A model generated the notes under the pieces. It had not been told where the DNA came from. It was given only the letters and a program-made list of their open reading frames with translations, and made no database searches. Below are positions 11,594 through 23,177 of a stretch of 64,000 bases of DNA, one piece after another. The stretch's first letter is position 1, and every line of letters begins with the position of its first letter. The position numbers and the translations under genes were made by a program. This stretch comes from Pseudeuparius sepicola (Eukaryota > Arthropoda > Insecta > Coleoptera > Anthribidae), in contig OY987299.1 in NCBI GenBank assembly GCA_963920635.1, positions 63,284,692-63,348,691 of the forward strand, read 5' to 3'.

Positions 11594-12094
11594 GGAATTT
11601 GAATTTCAAAAACGTTTTTAGAGTATTTCCCGGCCGAAAAAAAAATCGGAAAAAAATATTTTCGTGTTTTATTTAGGTACAATTAAGATTCATTTTCAAA
11701 AATAAAAAAAATGTGAAACAGGCCCATTGGTCCTTACTTTTTTTGAAAATCGTTATCATTCAGTTCTTGGTATAACTGCACATGGTATGGGTGAAATTTG
11801 TTACGCTTAAGCCTTTGTTCTAGTTTGCTCTTTATATAGGCAACATTTCCTGTGCGATCGAATCGCTCCTTTAAGTTCTGCAGCATTCTGGTATCAGGAT
11901 GCCTTCTATCTGGGAATTTTTTGGGCGTAAACTCGAGATGCCAAATAACAATTTCCAAAACATTCACCAATTACGTAAATCATACTTATCAAGTCTTGTT
12001 TACATAATTCATTTTGTGACAACTTTTTTCTGTTTGAAATTAAACAACGAACACAGAATACAAGCAGCAAATGAAATATTTACCAAATGTCAAA
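11594..12094. other. No gene seen
   Basis: The frame at 11734-11970 (minus) has no recognisable domain, although RMLQNLKERF and YHVQLYQELNDNDF faintly recall the linker of mariner-type transposases seen elsewhere here (HPYHVQKVHAMSPND). It could be a very degraded fragment of one, about 11740-11970. Confidence 0.3.
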
Positions 12095-12114
12095 CTACAC
12101 CTTTTCCACATGTA

Positions 12115-12430
12115 ATTCAGAATACGTCAACTATAATTCAGAAAGCATCAATTGAAATTCAGAAAGCATCAATTAAAATTCGGAATAGGTCAGATGTAAT
12201 TCAGAAGTATCAGTTGTAATTCAGAAAATATCAAATGTAATTCAGATTCGTTAAATGAAATTCAGAAAAGATCAAATGTAATTCAGATTTGTCAGATGTA
12301 ATTCAGAAAGCGTCAGATGTAATTCAGAAACGGTCACATGTAATTCAGATTCGTCAATTCAATTTCGGAAAAGATCAAATGTAATTCAGAAAGCATCAGT
12401 TGTAATTCAGAAAGTGTCATTTGTGATTCA
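12115..12430. repeat. Left array of 20-21 bp units
   Basis: About sixteen consecutive copies, most reading GTAATTCAGAAAGNNTCA, some shortened to GTAATTCAGATTCGTCA. Confidence 0.85.
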
Positions 12431-12447
12431 GAACCTTAGTGGATATA

Positions 12448-12706
12448 CATGGTGTCTACTTTTTAAACCTATACAAATCCATAAAATCTTTATTTTTGGA
12501 GATAACCTCCTGGACTTTTTTTGTTTGAAAGCCCTTCAAAAACCTCTTCTTTTGACCTTCCTTTTCAAAATGCGATTTTGAGGGCGGCTACGATTTTTTT
12601 TATACCCCAGATTTTTACCGAAACCACTTAGCGATATTTTTATTTAAATTCCTTTCAAACAATAAATATTTTATGGATTTGTATAGGTTTAAACGTACAC
12701 ACCATG
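12448..12706. mobile_element. Short TA-flanked element in the centre of the foldback
   Basis: Ends TA-CATGGTGTCTAC and GTACACACCATG-TA, with arms sharing ATACAAATCCATAAAAT. A related sequence with the end CAGGGTGTCTAC is at 60285-60470. It is non-coding. Confidence 0.7.
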
Positions 12707-12791
12707 TATAATAAGATATATCTATTAATTTGAAATTTTTTTAGAACTCCCTCTATTAAATGTTTTGTGAAATAAATTACAAGTGGGAGTT

Positions 12792-13134
12792 CTGAATTAC
12801 AAATGACACTTTCTGAATTACAATTGATGCTCTCTGAATTACATTTGATCTTTTCCGAAATTGAATTGACGAATCTGAATTACATATGATCGTTTCTGAA
12901 TTACATCTGACGCTTTCTGAATTACAATTGACAAATCTGAATTACATTTGATCTTTTCTGAATCTCATTTAACGAATCTGAATTACATTTGATGCTTTCT
13001 GAATTACAATTGACAAATCTGAATTGCATTTGATGTTTTCTGAATTACAACTGATATTTCTGAATTACATCTGACCTATTCTGAAATTCATTTGACTAAT
13101 CTGAATTTCAATTGATGCTTTCTGAATTACATGT
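12792..13134. repeat. Right array of 20-21 bp units
   Basis: About seventeen copies of TCTGAATTACATTTGATCTT and variants, the reverse complement of the left array. The frame at 13065-13325 only reflects this array. Confidence 0.85.
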
Positions 13135-13441
13135 GGAAAAGGTGTAGAAACAAAACCATGGCTACCTATGAGTTCTCCTAAACCTTTTAACTTTTTATAA
13201 TTTACTATTGCAGGTGTAGTAGGTATAGAAAAATATGGTAAACTACAGATTGTAACTGGTACTAACGCTTTTTTGATATGCAGCTTTTTAAATAAGTACA
13301 AGTTTGATTCCCGAGTAATTTGCATGTATGTAATAAGTAAAAAAGTTGCAAATTTTCTGTTTATACTGGATTTTTGAAAAAACTGCTAGAGATAGAGGTA
13401 CTGTATTAATAAAAATTAAAAAAATAAAATAATGTTAGATA

Positions 13442-13822
13442 TAGGGTGTTCCATTTCAAAAAAAAAATAGTAAATTAAGTTTGAAAATGTCGGAGTTTTG
13501 GCGGAAAAAAGTGAAACATCCTGTACAAAAATTTTCAACTTGGTTCTTAGTCATTAATAAAATGGTTAAGTGTAAATCCACAACCAAAGTTTCAAGAGAA
13601 AAAAATCAAACCGCAAGAAAAATATAGCAATATTAATAAAAGGTTGGTATTTAGCAAAAAATACTTTAAAAAAATTATAACTTGGCAACGCCGCAGATGG
13701 AAGCGGAAATAATTTAGGGATGTATACTATACTTTGATAGGCTTAATTATCAATAAAAAAAATCGGGTCATTCCATTTAAAAAATATACTTTTTTGTCTC
13801 CACACTTTTTTGGAACACCCTG
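13442..13822. mobile_element. Small TA-flanked element with GGGTGTTCC ends
   Basis: Left end TAGGGTGTTCCATTTC, right end TTTGGAACACCCTG-TA. There is a short terminal inverted repeat only and no coding capacity. The 293 bp before it (13148-13441) show nothing. Confidence 0.5.
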
Positions 13823-14470
13823 TATATACCAAACTAATTTTAAAATGTGCTCCATCTTCCCTTATTTGGATCCCCCGAACCGATTTTTTTTATCCTTAAA
13901 ACTATAGCCACAATCGAAGAAGGGAATAGTAAATGGACACGCTGTATGTGGAAAATCTGAAGTAGACAATCCCACTGTGCCCCGACCTCCCCTGTATATG
14001 CACAATTTCATTTCATTTTGATAGGCCAAACTAACCTCAAATTTCAGTGCGCCAATATAGGTACACCTTCCCTTATATAAAATAAATGTGCATGTGAAAG
14101 TGTAATACACAAAAAAATCTATTTTAAAATAAAAATTTTAATTTTCTTAAAAACATATAATATTCCAATTCAAAGTTAATAATATCAACCTATAAAGCAA
14201 AACGACATATCATTGAAAAATTATAAAATTTTCACGGAATGTTCTCAATTCAAGAATTAGTTTGATTGACTGGAAACTGCACTGAACTTATCTTGAATAA
14301 TTCTCTAATCACACTTTGAAATGCCCATAGCTTCAAGAATAACATCCAACATCTAAATTTGAGAATAGCGTTATATTCAATTAGCCATACCTAATCTAAA
14401 TTTGAGAATAACATTATATTCAAATAGAATTAATAAATACGTAGGTATATAGGTACCGTAGACCTACCTA
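13823..14470. other. No gene seen
   Basis: AT-rich. TCTAAATTTGAGAATAAC occurs twice near 14354-14412 as a short local duplication. The frame at 13862-14110 has no family features. Confidence 0.4.
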
Positions 14471-14850
14471 AAGTCTATCCAAGTTACAGCGACAGTAAAT
14501 ATAAACAAGTCACATGACCGCCTTGCGATCGATTACCAGAGTCGGACTAATATGAGATTCCAAGTGGCTTGTAATTCTGAACTAATTCTTTTAGAAGTTC
14601 TAAAATTTGTGTTTCTACCTTTCGTGGATCTTTATAAATTTCCTTAAATTCAGTAGCAAAGTAAATTTACAGAATATACTGCTCGCGATCCGATCTAAAA
14701 TATGCAGGAAACTCGACTGAGGGAAGAGCCGGCCCTGCATTCTGCTCGCCGCGTAAACACTTGACTTTTTATGACGGCCAGACCAATAAGAGAATAGGTC
14801 ACGTGGTGGCCAATGTTTTGATCCACTGCCTCTGTAACTTGGACACACTT
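14471..14850. mobile_element. TA-flanked MITE, copy 1
   Basis: Ends TA-AAGTCTATCCAAGTTAC and GTAACTTGGACACACTT-TA. The whole 380 bp matches 47419-47782 in reverse orientation, and the flanks of the two copies differ, which fixes the element boundaries. The minus frame at 14615-14875 corresponds to the plus frame at 47443-47652. It is conserved as DNA, not shown to be coding. Confidence 0.8.
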
Positions 14851-14923
14851 TAGTTCTTGGATCAAACAGTTTCAAGAATTGAAATAATAACGGAAGAAAC
14901 TGTTATTGTTAGTGTATAATATA

Positions 14924-16945
14924 CAGGGTATCCCAACGAAAACTTGACCCCCCCCCCAAATTAGAAAATCGAAAAATATTTGAAAATTCGCCGAGACCCG
15001 TCGATTTTTGTTCTTGGGGGGAGCTTTTTTGACAGTCAAGCCAACCCGATAGGTTCATCCCCCTGACAGCAACCCCAACTTTAAAATTTCAAATGGAACT
15101 ACCCCCTTTGTGGCGCATCATTTTAAAGCCCTTTTTATTGCGAATACAGTGATGTATAGTTTTTAGAATTCTGTTGACATTTGACAGAATTATTGGCTAA
15201 AAACAGAAAGTTGACAATCCACTTTACGCGTAGTAATTTCTACACAAATGCGCGACACTAATAAGTTTTTTATCTACTACACACGACCACATTACCTATT
15301 TTTTATTGACGTGTCGATCAGTTTACAAAAAACTCAAAAATAAAAAAGCTGGTAAATAATAAACGAGATTTTTTTAATGTATTGCTCAAAATGACCTCCG
15401 TTAACTTGCAAACAATAATACAGTGTGTTTTCAAATTCTTTTCGAACATTATTAAAGATATCCGCTGTTATTAATCGGCATTCTTCTACAATTCTTTGTC
15501 GTAGCACTTCTAGTGTTTGAGGCTGTGTGATGTGTGGCGTACACTCTCGATTTTAAATGGTCCCACAGGAAAAAGTCCAAAGAGGATAGATCCGGAGACC
15601 TTGGCGGCCATTCGACGGGACCTCTTCTGCCAATCCAATGCCCCGGGAAATGGTCATCCAGAAATTGCCGCACAGCAACAGCATAGTGCGGGGGCGCACC
15701 ATCTTGTTGGAAAGTGATTTCATTTTCTAGTAAATTGTCCTCATTTTCTACAATCTCTGTTATCCTAGGATCAATTGTATCTTCCAATAATTCTAGATAG
15801 GTGTTTCCATCGAGATTGCCTTGAATGAAAAATGGTCCAACGAGATGGTTGCCCAAAATTCCTGCCCAAACATTCAACTTTTGAGGAGTCTGAGTATGAA
15901 ATTCCCTGACTAAATGAGGATTAGTATCACTCCAATAACGACAATTGTACAGAAGATTTGGGTTCAGTAGAAGTTGTTCACTAAAGTACTCGCAAAATTG
16001 GTTACGGCGATCAAATCGTCATTTTAAACGGATGAAACTTTTTTTTTTTCAAAATTCGATGAACACTGGAACGGGATAGGCCAGAAGCTTGAGACACAGC
16101 TGTAATCGACTGCCTATTGTCTATCTGTACGTGACCCAAAACTGCCACTTCAACTGCTTCATTTCGAACTATGCCAATTACTTCACGTTTCTTGTTTGAA
16201 ACCGAACCCGTCGCAACAAGCTTGTCCATAAGTTGTTTAACATACTGGTGGCTTACAGTTTTTCCTGGATGATTGGCATTAAAAATTCGTGCTGTATAGC
16301 TTTAGCGCATTCATGATGTCGATAATAAATTGCAAAAATTTCTACTCTTTCCGCGATAGAATAAATCATTTCGAAAACCCGTCTACACTTTCAATAGCAG
16401 ACTGAAACTAACGATTTCGTGGTTACAAGCAAAAAAACGGGGACTTTTTTGCGATAGTGACTTTTTGCTATTTTAAAAAGAGATAAGGTTCGCATTCGTA
16501 TGAACTTTATTTTGTTTTGCTTTAGCTTTTTTATTTGTGACTTTTTTGATCGACATGTCAATAAAAACTAGGTAATTTGGTTGTGTGTAGTAGATAAAAA
16601 ACTTAGTGGTGGGTATTTGTGTAGAAATTACTACGCGTACACTGAATTGTCAACTTTCTGTTTTTAGCCAATATTTCTGTCAAATCTTAACAGAATTCTA
16701 AAAACGATACATCACTGTATTCGAAATGAAAAGGGCTTTAAAATGATGTGCCACAAATGGGGTAGTTCCATTTGAAATTTTAAAGTTGGGGTTGCTAGGG
16801 ATTAGGGGGATGAACATATCAAGTTGGCTTGACTGTCAAAAAAGCTCCCCCCAACAACAAAAATCGACGGGTCTCGGCGAATTTTCAAATATTTTTCGGT
16901 TTTCTAATTTGGGGGGGTCAAGTTTTCGTTGGGATAGGTACCCTG
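14924..16945. mobile_element. Long-TIR mariner-type element with decayed transposase
   Basis: Ends TA-CAGGGTATCCCAACG and complement, arms about 420 bp (14924-15340 and 16540-16945). It carries a transposase relic on the minus strand. The element at 22121-23087 has the same arms but no gene. Confidence 0.85.
15334..16369 (-). pseudogene. Mariner-type transposase relic, frameshifts and core deletion
   Basis: It starts at ATG 16369 (MIYSIAERVEIF), shifts frame near 16290, continues as HPGKTVSHQYVKQLMDKLVA and a second helix-turn-helix (SITAVSQASGLSRSSVHRIL), then breaks again at about 16010. Between LLYN and CRYWSDTNPH (about 15935) some 20 residues are missing compared with the two other transposases in this window. 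The missing block is the one with the first catalytic Asp. The second and third Asp remain (QQDGAPPHYA and SSLDFFLWD, 41 residues between). A further shift at about 15520 precedes the C-terminal VNGGHFEQYI. The protein would be inactive. Confidence 0.85.
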
Positions 16946-17384
16946 TATATCGAAGTATTGTAAGCAGGTACGTCATTCATATTAAGGAAATGAAATTATG
17001 GAAGTATTCAACCAATAATTTTAATTAAAGCGCGACTACACCCCACACCTCGCATTGAAGTTCACATTTATTTGGGCAAGCGATTTCGTTCCGTATACAG
17101 TAGTTATTCAGTGTTTATGTTTTACGCATCTTACAGCAGCAGACATTTATTGTGACAAAAACAAACAGTTCGAAAGGTCGACTAGTTCATATGGTGTATA
17201 GTGCGTTGGTTATATACCTATGTTATGTGAAACTAATACCCATATTTTCATTATTTTGTGGGATAGTAAGTTCTCTGTTTCATTATCTAAAAATTTCATT
17301 TTGTTTCTATTTTCCTGTGCCTGTATAAAATACTTATAGCTATTACTTTTTCAAATTTTCTTCGTAAACAAAAAAATATTATTT
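16946..17384. other. No gene seen
   Basis: AT-rich, with no repeats or motifs that I recognise. Confidence 0.4.
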
Positions 17385-18836
17385 TAGTACGAGAGATGGA
17401 AACCAAAATTTTTGACTCATAGCGTCCCGGCTAAAACCGCATGGAATCGATAGATTATATGAGCCCGTATCCAGAAATCCGATTTTCAGACATTTTGCGC
17501 GTAGTGTCTGATCTGAGCGCATTTTCAAAAATGTCTACAAATCTGACCTAAGTGACTCATAGCGGCCCGTCTGCTTTCCGGAATGTAGTTAGATAATAGC
17601 CCTGAGACACCAATAACACAGTTTTCAGATACCCAGATTGTAGCGCGTAGGTACCCAGGAGACCAATTCAAAAAATAAAAAATGAGACAAAAAAACAAAC
17701 TTACAGCAGCCCGTCTGAAAATCATTTTTATAAGTAAAGTTGGGTCAATTGATGCGGAACAATCAATTTTCAGACAAAAAACATGTCGCCTTAAATTTTT
17801 GTAGCATTTCGAACATGTCAACAAATCTGACCTAAGTGATTAATAGCAATATGTCTGAAATTCGTCGTCAATGATTGAATGCAACGCCCAGATGTGGAAA
17901 AAAAATATTTCAGACAAATTGAATTTAGCATATCAGACAACTTTTCAATTTGTATAATTTACTTCAAATTCAAAGTAGGAAGCTGTACTTGATTCTTACC
18001 AGCTTACCTGAATTGGAACTAAAACACTGGAGGAATTTCCAATTAAATATTATGAAATGGATATAGTACGAGGATAAAGTTATAAAAATACTGTTTATTC
18101 AATCACACAAATTTATTTCAATTTTCAATCGCTGTCTGACTCGTCTTCATTGTCATCGTCACTTCCGTCTTTAATTTCGCTACGAAGGTCGTCGTAGGAA
18201 TCATCAATATTTTCTTCTGTAAAATATATATTATATTATAAAAATTCTACAGTAAAGGCCATGACAAAAATACCGTCGGTGGGTGTTGATGACTCATCGT
18301 CCAATATAATGTCGGCCATAAGCGAGAGACAGGGACGTAACACGTAAATGGCCGTTCTTGACACAGGAGCGTAATAAGAGCCGGAGTGTTTGCCGGGCGA
18401 CTCCGGCTCACTCCGGCACATTTTTTCGTTATAGGCGACACTCAAAATGTCTGAAAACAGTATTTTTGTATTCTGGGCATCCATACGAATGATTTAAAAC
18501 AACATTGAACCGAGCTGCTATGTGTCACTTAGGTCAGATTTGTTGACATTTTTGAAAATACACTCAGGTCAAACGCTACGCGCAAAATGTCTGAAAACGC
18601 AAATTTTAGTGATGAAATAACGAAATCTATGTACATTGTCAATATCAGACGGGCTGCTATACGACAGTCGACCAATTTTTTTTACACAGCAGAAACGGCC
18701 CCCCTCGAAGATGCTACACTTCTGAGAGTTACTATACCTACTCAACGATCGGCTCTAGGGTCATCTAATCTATCGATTTTACACGGTTTTAGTCGAGCTG
18801 CTATGAGTCATGGTATTGGTTGCCATCTCTCGTACT
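17385..18836. mobile_element. Foldback element FB1 carrying a small spliced gene
   Basis: Ends TAGTACGAGAGATGG and CCATCTCTCGTACTA. The outer arms pair 17385-17477 with 18745-18836, the inner arms 17478-17575 with 18497-18600. A motif of about 40 bp (AATCTGACCTAAGTGA followed by ATAGC and CCGTCTG) recurs at 17540, 17830 and, inverted, at 18515. Parts recur at 17700 and 18645. The gene at 18125-18484 sits between the arms. The superfamily is unknown to me. Confidence 0.65.
18125..18484 (-). CDS. Two-exon gene for a ~100-residue protein with acidic C-terminus (18484-18274, 18216-18125)
   Basis: Exon 1 runs from ATG 18484 (MDAQNTKILFSDILSVAY) to GACG at 18274. The intron is 57 bp (GTATTTTT ... 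TTTTACAG). Exon 2 begins EENIDDSYDDL and ends in a run of Asp, Glu and Ser (DGSDDDNEDESDSD) before TGA. The frame is kept across the junction, and two AATAAA signals follow within 60 bp on the same strand. The last ~30 residues are strongly acidic and probably disordered; the first part contains Cys and Ser but no domain I know. The start lies beside the right arm of FB1, so the arm may hold the promoter. Upstream exons cannot be excluded. Function unknown. Confidence 0.5.
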
Positions 18837-18846
18837 ATTTGTTAGT

Positions 18847-18880
18847 GTATACCCATAGACTTATAAGTCTATGTGTATAC
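18847..18880. repeat. 34-bp near-perfect palindrome
   Basis: Inverted halves GTATACCCATAGACTTA and TAAGTCTATGTGTATAC differ at one pair. It lies 10 bp outside FB1. Confidence 0.8.
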
Positions 18881-19536
18881 CAGTACTTAGCTGGTTCGCT
18901 GTTAAATAACGTGATTCTTGATACTGATCGTTGCTGTCTTCAGGAAAGTAAATCTGCATGTGCATAATTTCTGATTAACCTGCTTATGTTGGGCAATCAC
19001 AACATATTATACATTCCACAACCGAATCTTTATGCATTGGTAACCACAATAACATTATAATTATTTTTATTGTTAACGGGTTCAGGGTAGTTTATGCTTT
19101 AACTCTGCATTCATTATTAGTTTGTCCTTTTTTCTGCACATATCCAATTGTTTATTCTCTAGTTCACCAAAGAAAAGAATTTACAGCTATACGTATGTAA
19201 TATAATTGAGTAAATTAAGTAAATAATCAATTTTTCAATAATTTTTCCGGGTTATGCCGCATTCTGGGGCAACTTGACACACCAAATCAAAATCTATGCA
19301 AGGTAATTTATAAGAAATAGCTTTAATTCTTTGAAGAACAAAAAACAATTTTTGTTTTCTGGCTGTGAATTTTATGAAAATGAGCTGGGATAGAATAAAA
19401 GCACTTTCTAATTACAAGATTTTTGCAAAAAATATTGTTTGTTGTTAATTTTCCAAGTGTCTCATGGTAAAACCACAGTGCAAGTGGAGGTGAACAATAT
19501 TTTGAACATATAGAAAGAAAGAAACGGTTATTTATC
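18881..19536. other. No gene seen
   Basis: AT-rich; the minus frame at 19323-19565 has no recognisable features. Confidence 0.4.
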
Positions 19537-19544
19537 ATGATAGG

Positions 19545-20511
19545 CAGACTTGGGTAGAATACCAAAAACCAGTATTCGAATACGAATACAGAATACTCAA
19601 GTTGAACTGGATTCGAATCCTAGAGATTTGAATACCATTCTAACAAAAGTATCCAATTACCGAATAGTATTCGAATCCATGTATCCATATAATGAATATT
19701 GTGTTCATTTAATTACCTTATATGAAACACCCTGTATAAGCTAGGCTGGTTATACTAAGTCAAATAATATCTTGGGAAGGGCTTAATCGATTCGCGAAAA
19801 AGGATCACCAATATAAATATATGACCTGTGGTTTATTATACAAGGTACTCCGGAAAACTCTTTTTTTTTAATTTTGCCCCATTTGGTGGATAACCAAAGG
19901 TTTTGAAGTAGGGCCAATTCAATAACACTATGCATTTTATTCTTATAAACATGCCTAATATGGTTTGTAATTTTTGGGGGTTTTCTTTTATTAACAGTCG
20001 ACCACATAATATAGTACTATTTCAAAAAAGTATAATCCAAAATGTAGAGTTCTTCGAGAACTGCAGGTTGAAAAGTTGAAAAGTTTTTTGAAATGCGACC
20101 CATCTTCCAAACACACTGTATATTTGACTATTTTCATCTATACATACAATAAAAATCAAAACTGTATATAGGTAAAAACAAAAAATTTAAATATACCTAA
20201 GAAATACCGATCATTGTCCACGTTTCTTTTTGTAATCTTATTAGTATTCAACATTTGAATACAGGATTCAAATTTTGAATCCTGTATTCTGATTGTGAAT
20301 ACTGAGATTTGAACATCGGTATTCTTTCTAAGAGAATCCTCAAAAAATCAGTACCTATTTAAATTACCGAATACAGAATACCTGCTTTAAAAAGTAGCTA
20401 TAAGAATAAGAATACCTGCTTCTCGGGAGTATTTGAATATGAATACGATTACTGGCAAAGTAGCTTGAATAGGATTCCGAATACCGAGGATTCGAATACT
20501 ACCCAAGTCTG
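19545..20511. mobile_element. hAT-type non-autonomous element with 8-bp target duplication
   Basis: Terminal inverted repeats CAGACTTGGGTAG and CTACCCAAGTCTG are flanked by perfect direct copies of ATGATAGG (19537-19544 and 20512-20519). The ends are rich in GAATAC/ATTCGAATAC motifs in both orientations, like the subterminal repeats of hAT elements. It holds no transposase. Inside, solo ends AACACCCTGTATA (19726) and ACACACTGTATA (20113) mark a decayed nested insertion. Confidence 0.85.
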
Positions 20512-20519
20512 ATGATAGG

Positions 20520-21061
20520 ACATAATATAAGTATGAAAAATAGTACCTACTTACTTACTAAAACAAGAAAACTACTAATGGTATTAAAAAAAAAACAATT
20601 TTCTCAGCTGTCAAGCATAGACTTCAACTTTACATTCTGTGGACGCCCATCTGTTTCTGTGCGGTTTCTTGGCACTGCCGCACAAAGGGCATCATCTTGA
20701 TGTTCCATGCTCAGATTCAGATTGCTCAGGTAGGTAAGTGTCTTGATTGATCCCTGCTCTGGGAAATGTAAATATATGGCTTGAGAAGTTTTTGATGCAG
20801 CAGGCGCTTTTCCAGAAGAACTTCTAGGAACGGACGCCCCAATCAAGCCAAGAATAACTTCGCATCGAAAAAGTTTTAGAGTCATGTCCTTATTTCCTAG
20901 GTATTGAGTTTATTCTTGAAAATTAAATATAAGCATTTTGTATTAATTAATAACTTTACACACCATATCAAAATCTATGCAAGGCAAGTTATCAGAACAA
21001 GCTCAAATCTTGTCTTCATTATAATCCGAAAAAATAAAGTATTTACATCAAGATTCTTATA
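20520..21061. other. No gene seen
   Basis: A slightly GC-richer patch at about 20630-20880 gives overlapping short frames on both strands (20512-20700 plus, 20604-20885 minus). None resembles a known protein. Confidence 0.35.
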
Positions 21062-21541
21062 CGCAGTGACCGGCAGAAAGTTGGACACAAAAATTTAATA
21101 TCTTTAAACTCTAATTTCGATTAACTTAAATTTCTAGCTGCAAATCAAACAAAATTAAAGTTTACTAGCAAATTCATGTGTTATCCGAAGATAAGTTGCG
21201 CTTGCGGTATTTTGTTTTTTTTTTAATACACAGGGTGGTCGAAAAAAAAATACAAAAAGTTAAATTTCTTTTTTTGACTAGGTGGCTGTGACTTTAAATC
21301 TAAATCTGACATCCACCATTGATTCCAAAAAACTTTTGTAAGTAACTTTATACCGTATTTTAAAAAATAAGGGTACTTTACTCTTGAGTTATTTTGACAT
21401 TTTTGAATCTACCTCGTATCCAAAAAGAGATTTAAATTTTGATATGTGCGATGTACCAACTTTTATCAACAATAAAATTTTCTGAAAAATTAATAATAAA
21501 AAGGGTTTCGATTTGTGTCCAACTTTCTGTGCCGGTCACTG
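21062..21541. mobile_element. Tc1/mariner-type MITE, CAGTGACCGGCAGAAAG ends
   Basis: Terminal inverted repeat of about 30 bp (AGTGACCGGCAGAAAGTTGG and complement) flanked by TA. A partial relative lies at 39531-39720. It is non-coding. Confidence 0.75.
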
Positions 21542-22120
21542 TATAACAAACTGAGAACTGGAATTAACTATTTAGTTTTCGTGTACGAAAGTGAGGTTAT
21601 AACACGCTTTGACAGAAAGTGTGGTGTTGCCGCAGATTGTCCTTAAACAATCAACTCGTATGTCATCTGTCATATTTTATGGATAAGTTCAGAATGGGAT
21701 CAGTAAAATGGAAATATTTCATTGAAATGCTTTGAAATTTGATTATTTCTCACCAGGCGTAGGTATAAAAGCTGGATCCAATAGTTTATCTGGGAATGTT
21801 TGGTTATATAGAAAAGAGGAAATAAGTAAGTACCCTACTAATAAAATAGCGGGTAGGTACCTACTAGGTAGGTACTTATTAAAATTGGTAATCGTGACGT
21901 CACATTCCCTAATTTTGTGGTTTTTTTTTTCAATTTTTAAGCTAACTAACGAATAAAAAATATGTTGGTGGAGTTCTGTGATTATTTAGACATATTTTAC
22001 CAATTCCAATGCAAAATATTATTTTTCATTCCTAAGTGTACGTGCATTAGGCACGTTATTCCAAAAATATTATTTTTTTAAATAATTTTGGACAACAAAT
22101 CTTTAGAAATAATATAGGTA
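21542..22120. other. No gene; short TAGGTACC-type repeats
   Basis: GTAGGTACCTACTAGGTAGG-like palindromic strings at 21820-21875. No coding features. Confidence 0.4.
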
Positions 22121-23087
22121 GAGGGTTTCCCAACGAAGACTTGACCCCCAAAAATTCGAAAACCGAAAAATATTTGAAAATTCGCCGAGACCCGTCGATT
22201 TTTGTTTTTGGGGGGAGCTTTTTGACAGTCAAGCCAACCCGATATGGTCATCCTCCTAATCCCTAGCAACCCCAACTTTAAAATTTCAAATGGAACTACC
22301 CCCCTTGTGGCGCATCATTTTAAAGCCCTTTTTATTGCGAGTACAGTGATGTATAGTTTTTAGAATTCTGTTGAGATTTGACAGAATTATTAGCTAAAAA
22401 TGGAAAGTTGACAATCCACTGTATGTACGCATAGTAATTTCTACACAAATGCCCGCCACTATTAAGTTTTTTTATCTACTACACACGACCAAATTACCTA
22501 GTTTTTATTGACGTGTCGATCAGTTTACAAAAAGTCACAAATGAAAAAGCTGAAGCTAAACAAAAAAGTTCATACGAATTCAAACCTTATATCTTTTTAA
22601 AGTATGTAACAAAAAGTCACTGTCACAAAAAAGTTCCCGGTTGCTTGTAACCAGGAAATCGTTAAGTTTCAGCTTGCTATTGAAAGTGGAAACGTATTTC
22701 CGACACGTCAATAAAAACTAGGTAATTTGGTCGTGTGTAGTAGATAAAAAAACTTAATAGTGGCGGGCATTTGTGTAGAAATTACTATGCGTACATACAG
22801 TGGATTGTCAACTTTCCATTTTTAGCCAATAATTCTGTCAAATCTCAACAGAATTCTATAAACTATACATCACTGTACTCGCAATAAAAAGGGCTTTAAA
22901 ATGATGCGCCACAAGGGGGGTAGTTCCATTTGAAATTTTAAAGTTGGGGTTGCTAGGGATTAGGGTTGGCTTGACTGTCAAAAAAGCTCCCCCCAAAAAC
23001 AAAAATCGACGGGTCTCGGCGAATTTTCAAATATTTTTCGGTTTTCGAATTTTGGGGGTTGGGTCAAGTTTTCGTTGGAAAACCCTG
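22121..23087. mobile_element. Internally deleted relative of 14924-16945
   Basis: The arms match the 14924-16945 element over about 400 bp each (CCCAACGAAGACTTGACCCC, later CGCCGAGACCCGTCGATTTT), but the interior of about 1.2 kb with the transposase is replaced by about 150 bp. TA flanks on both sides. The minus frame at 22078-22275 and the plus frame at 22944-23207 mirror each other in the arms. Confidence 0.85.
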
Positions 23088-23177
23088 TATTATGGTTTAA
23101 TACAATTAGGGTTGTGCCGTTTGAAAATTTCATTTGAAAATTTCCCAATTGAAACTTTCAAAAGTGAAATATTTCAC

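Larger units (their letters stand above)
12095..13147. mobile_element. Foldback-like element with arms of tandem 20-21 bp units
   Basis: Ends CTACACCTTTTCCACATG and its complement. Each arm is a tandem array of a unit whose core is AATTCAGAAAGCATCA, about 16 units on the left (12115-12430) and 17 on the right (12792-13134) in opposite orientation. Two unit types, 20 and 21 bp, are interspersed in both arms. The centre holds a separate TA-flanked element. Long inverted repeats built from short direct repeats are the hallmark of Drosophila FB and related elements. No protein is encoded. Confidence 0.75.

Noticed and set aside
12115..13134. Regular repeats resembling a CRISPR array
   Set aside because: Units are contiguous with no spacers of equal length and unique sequence, the two arms are inverted, and the DNA is eukaryotic.
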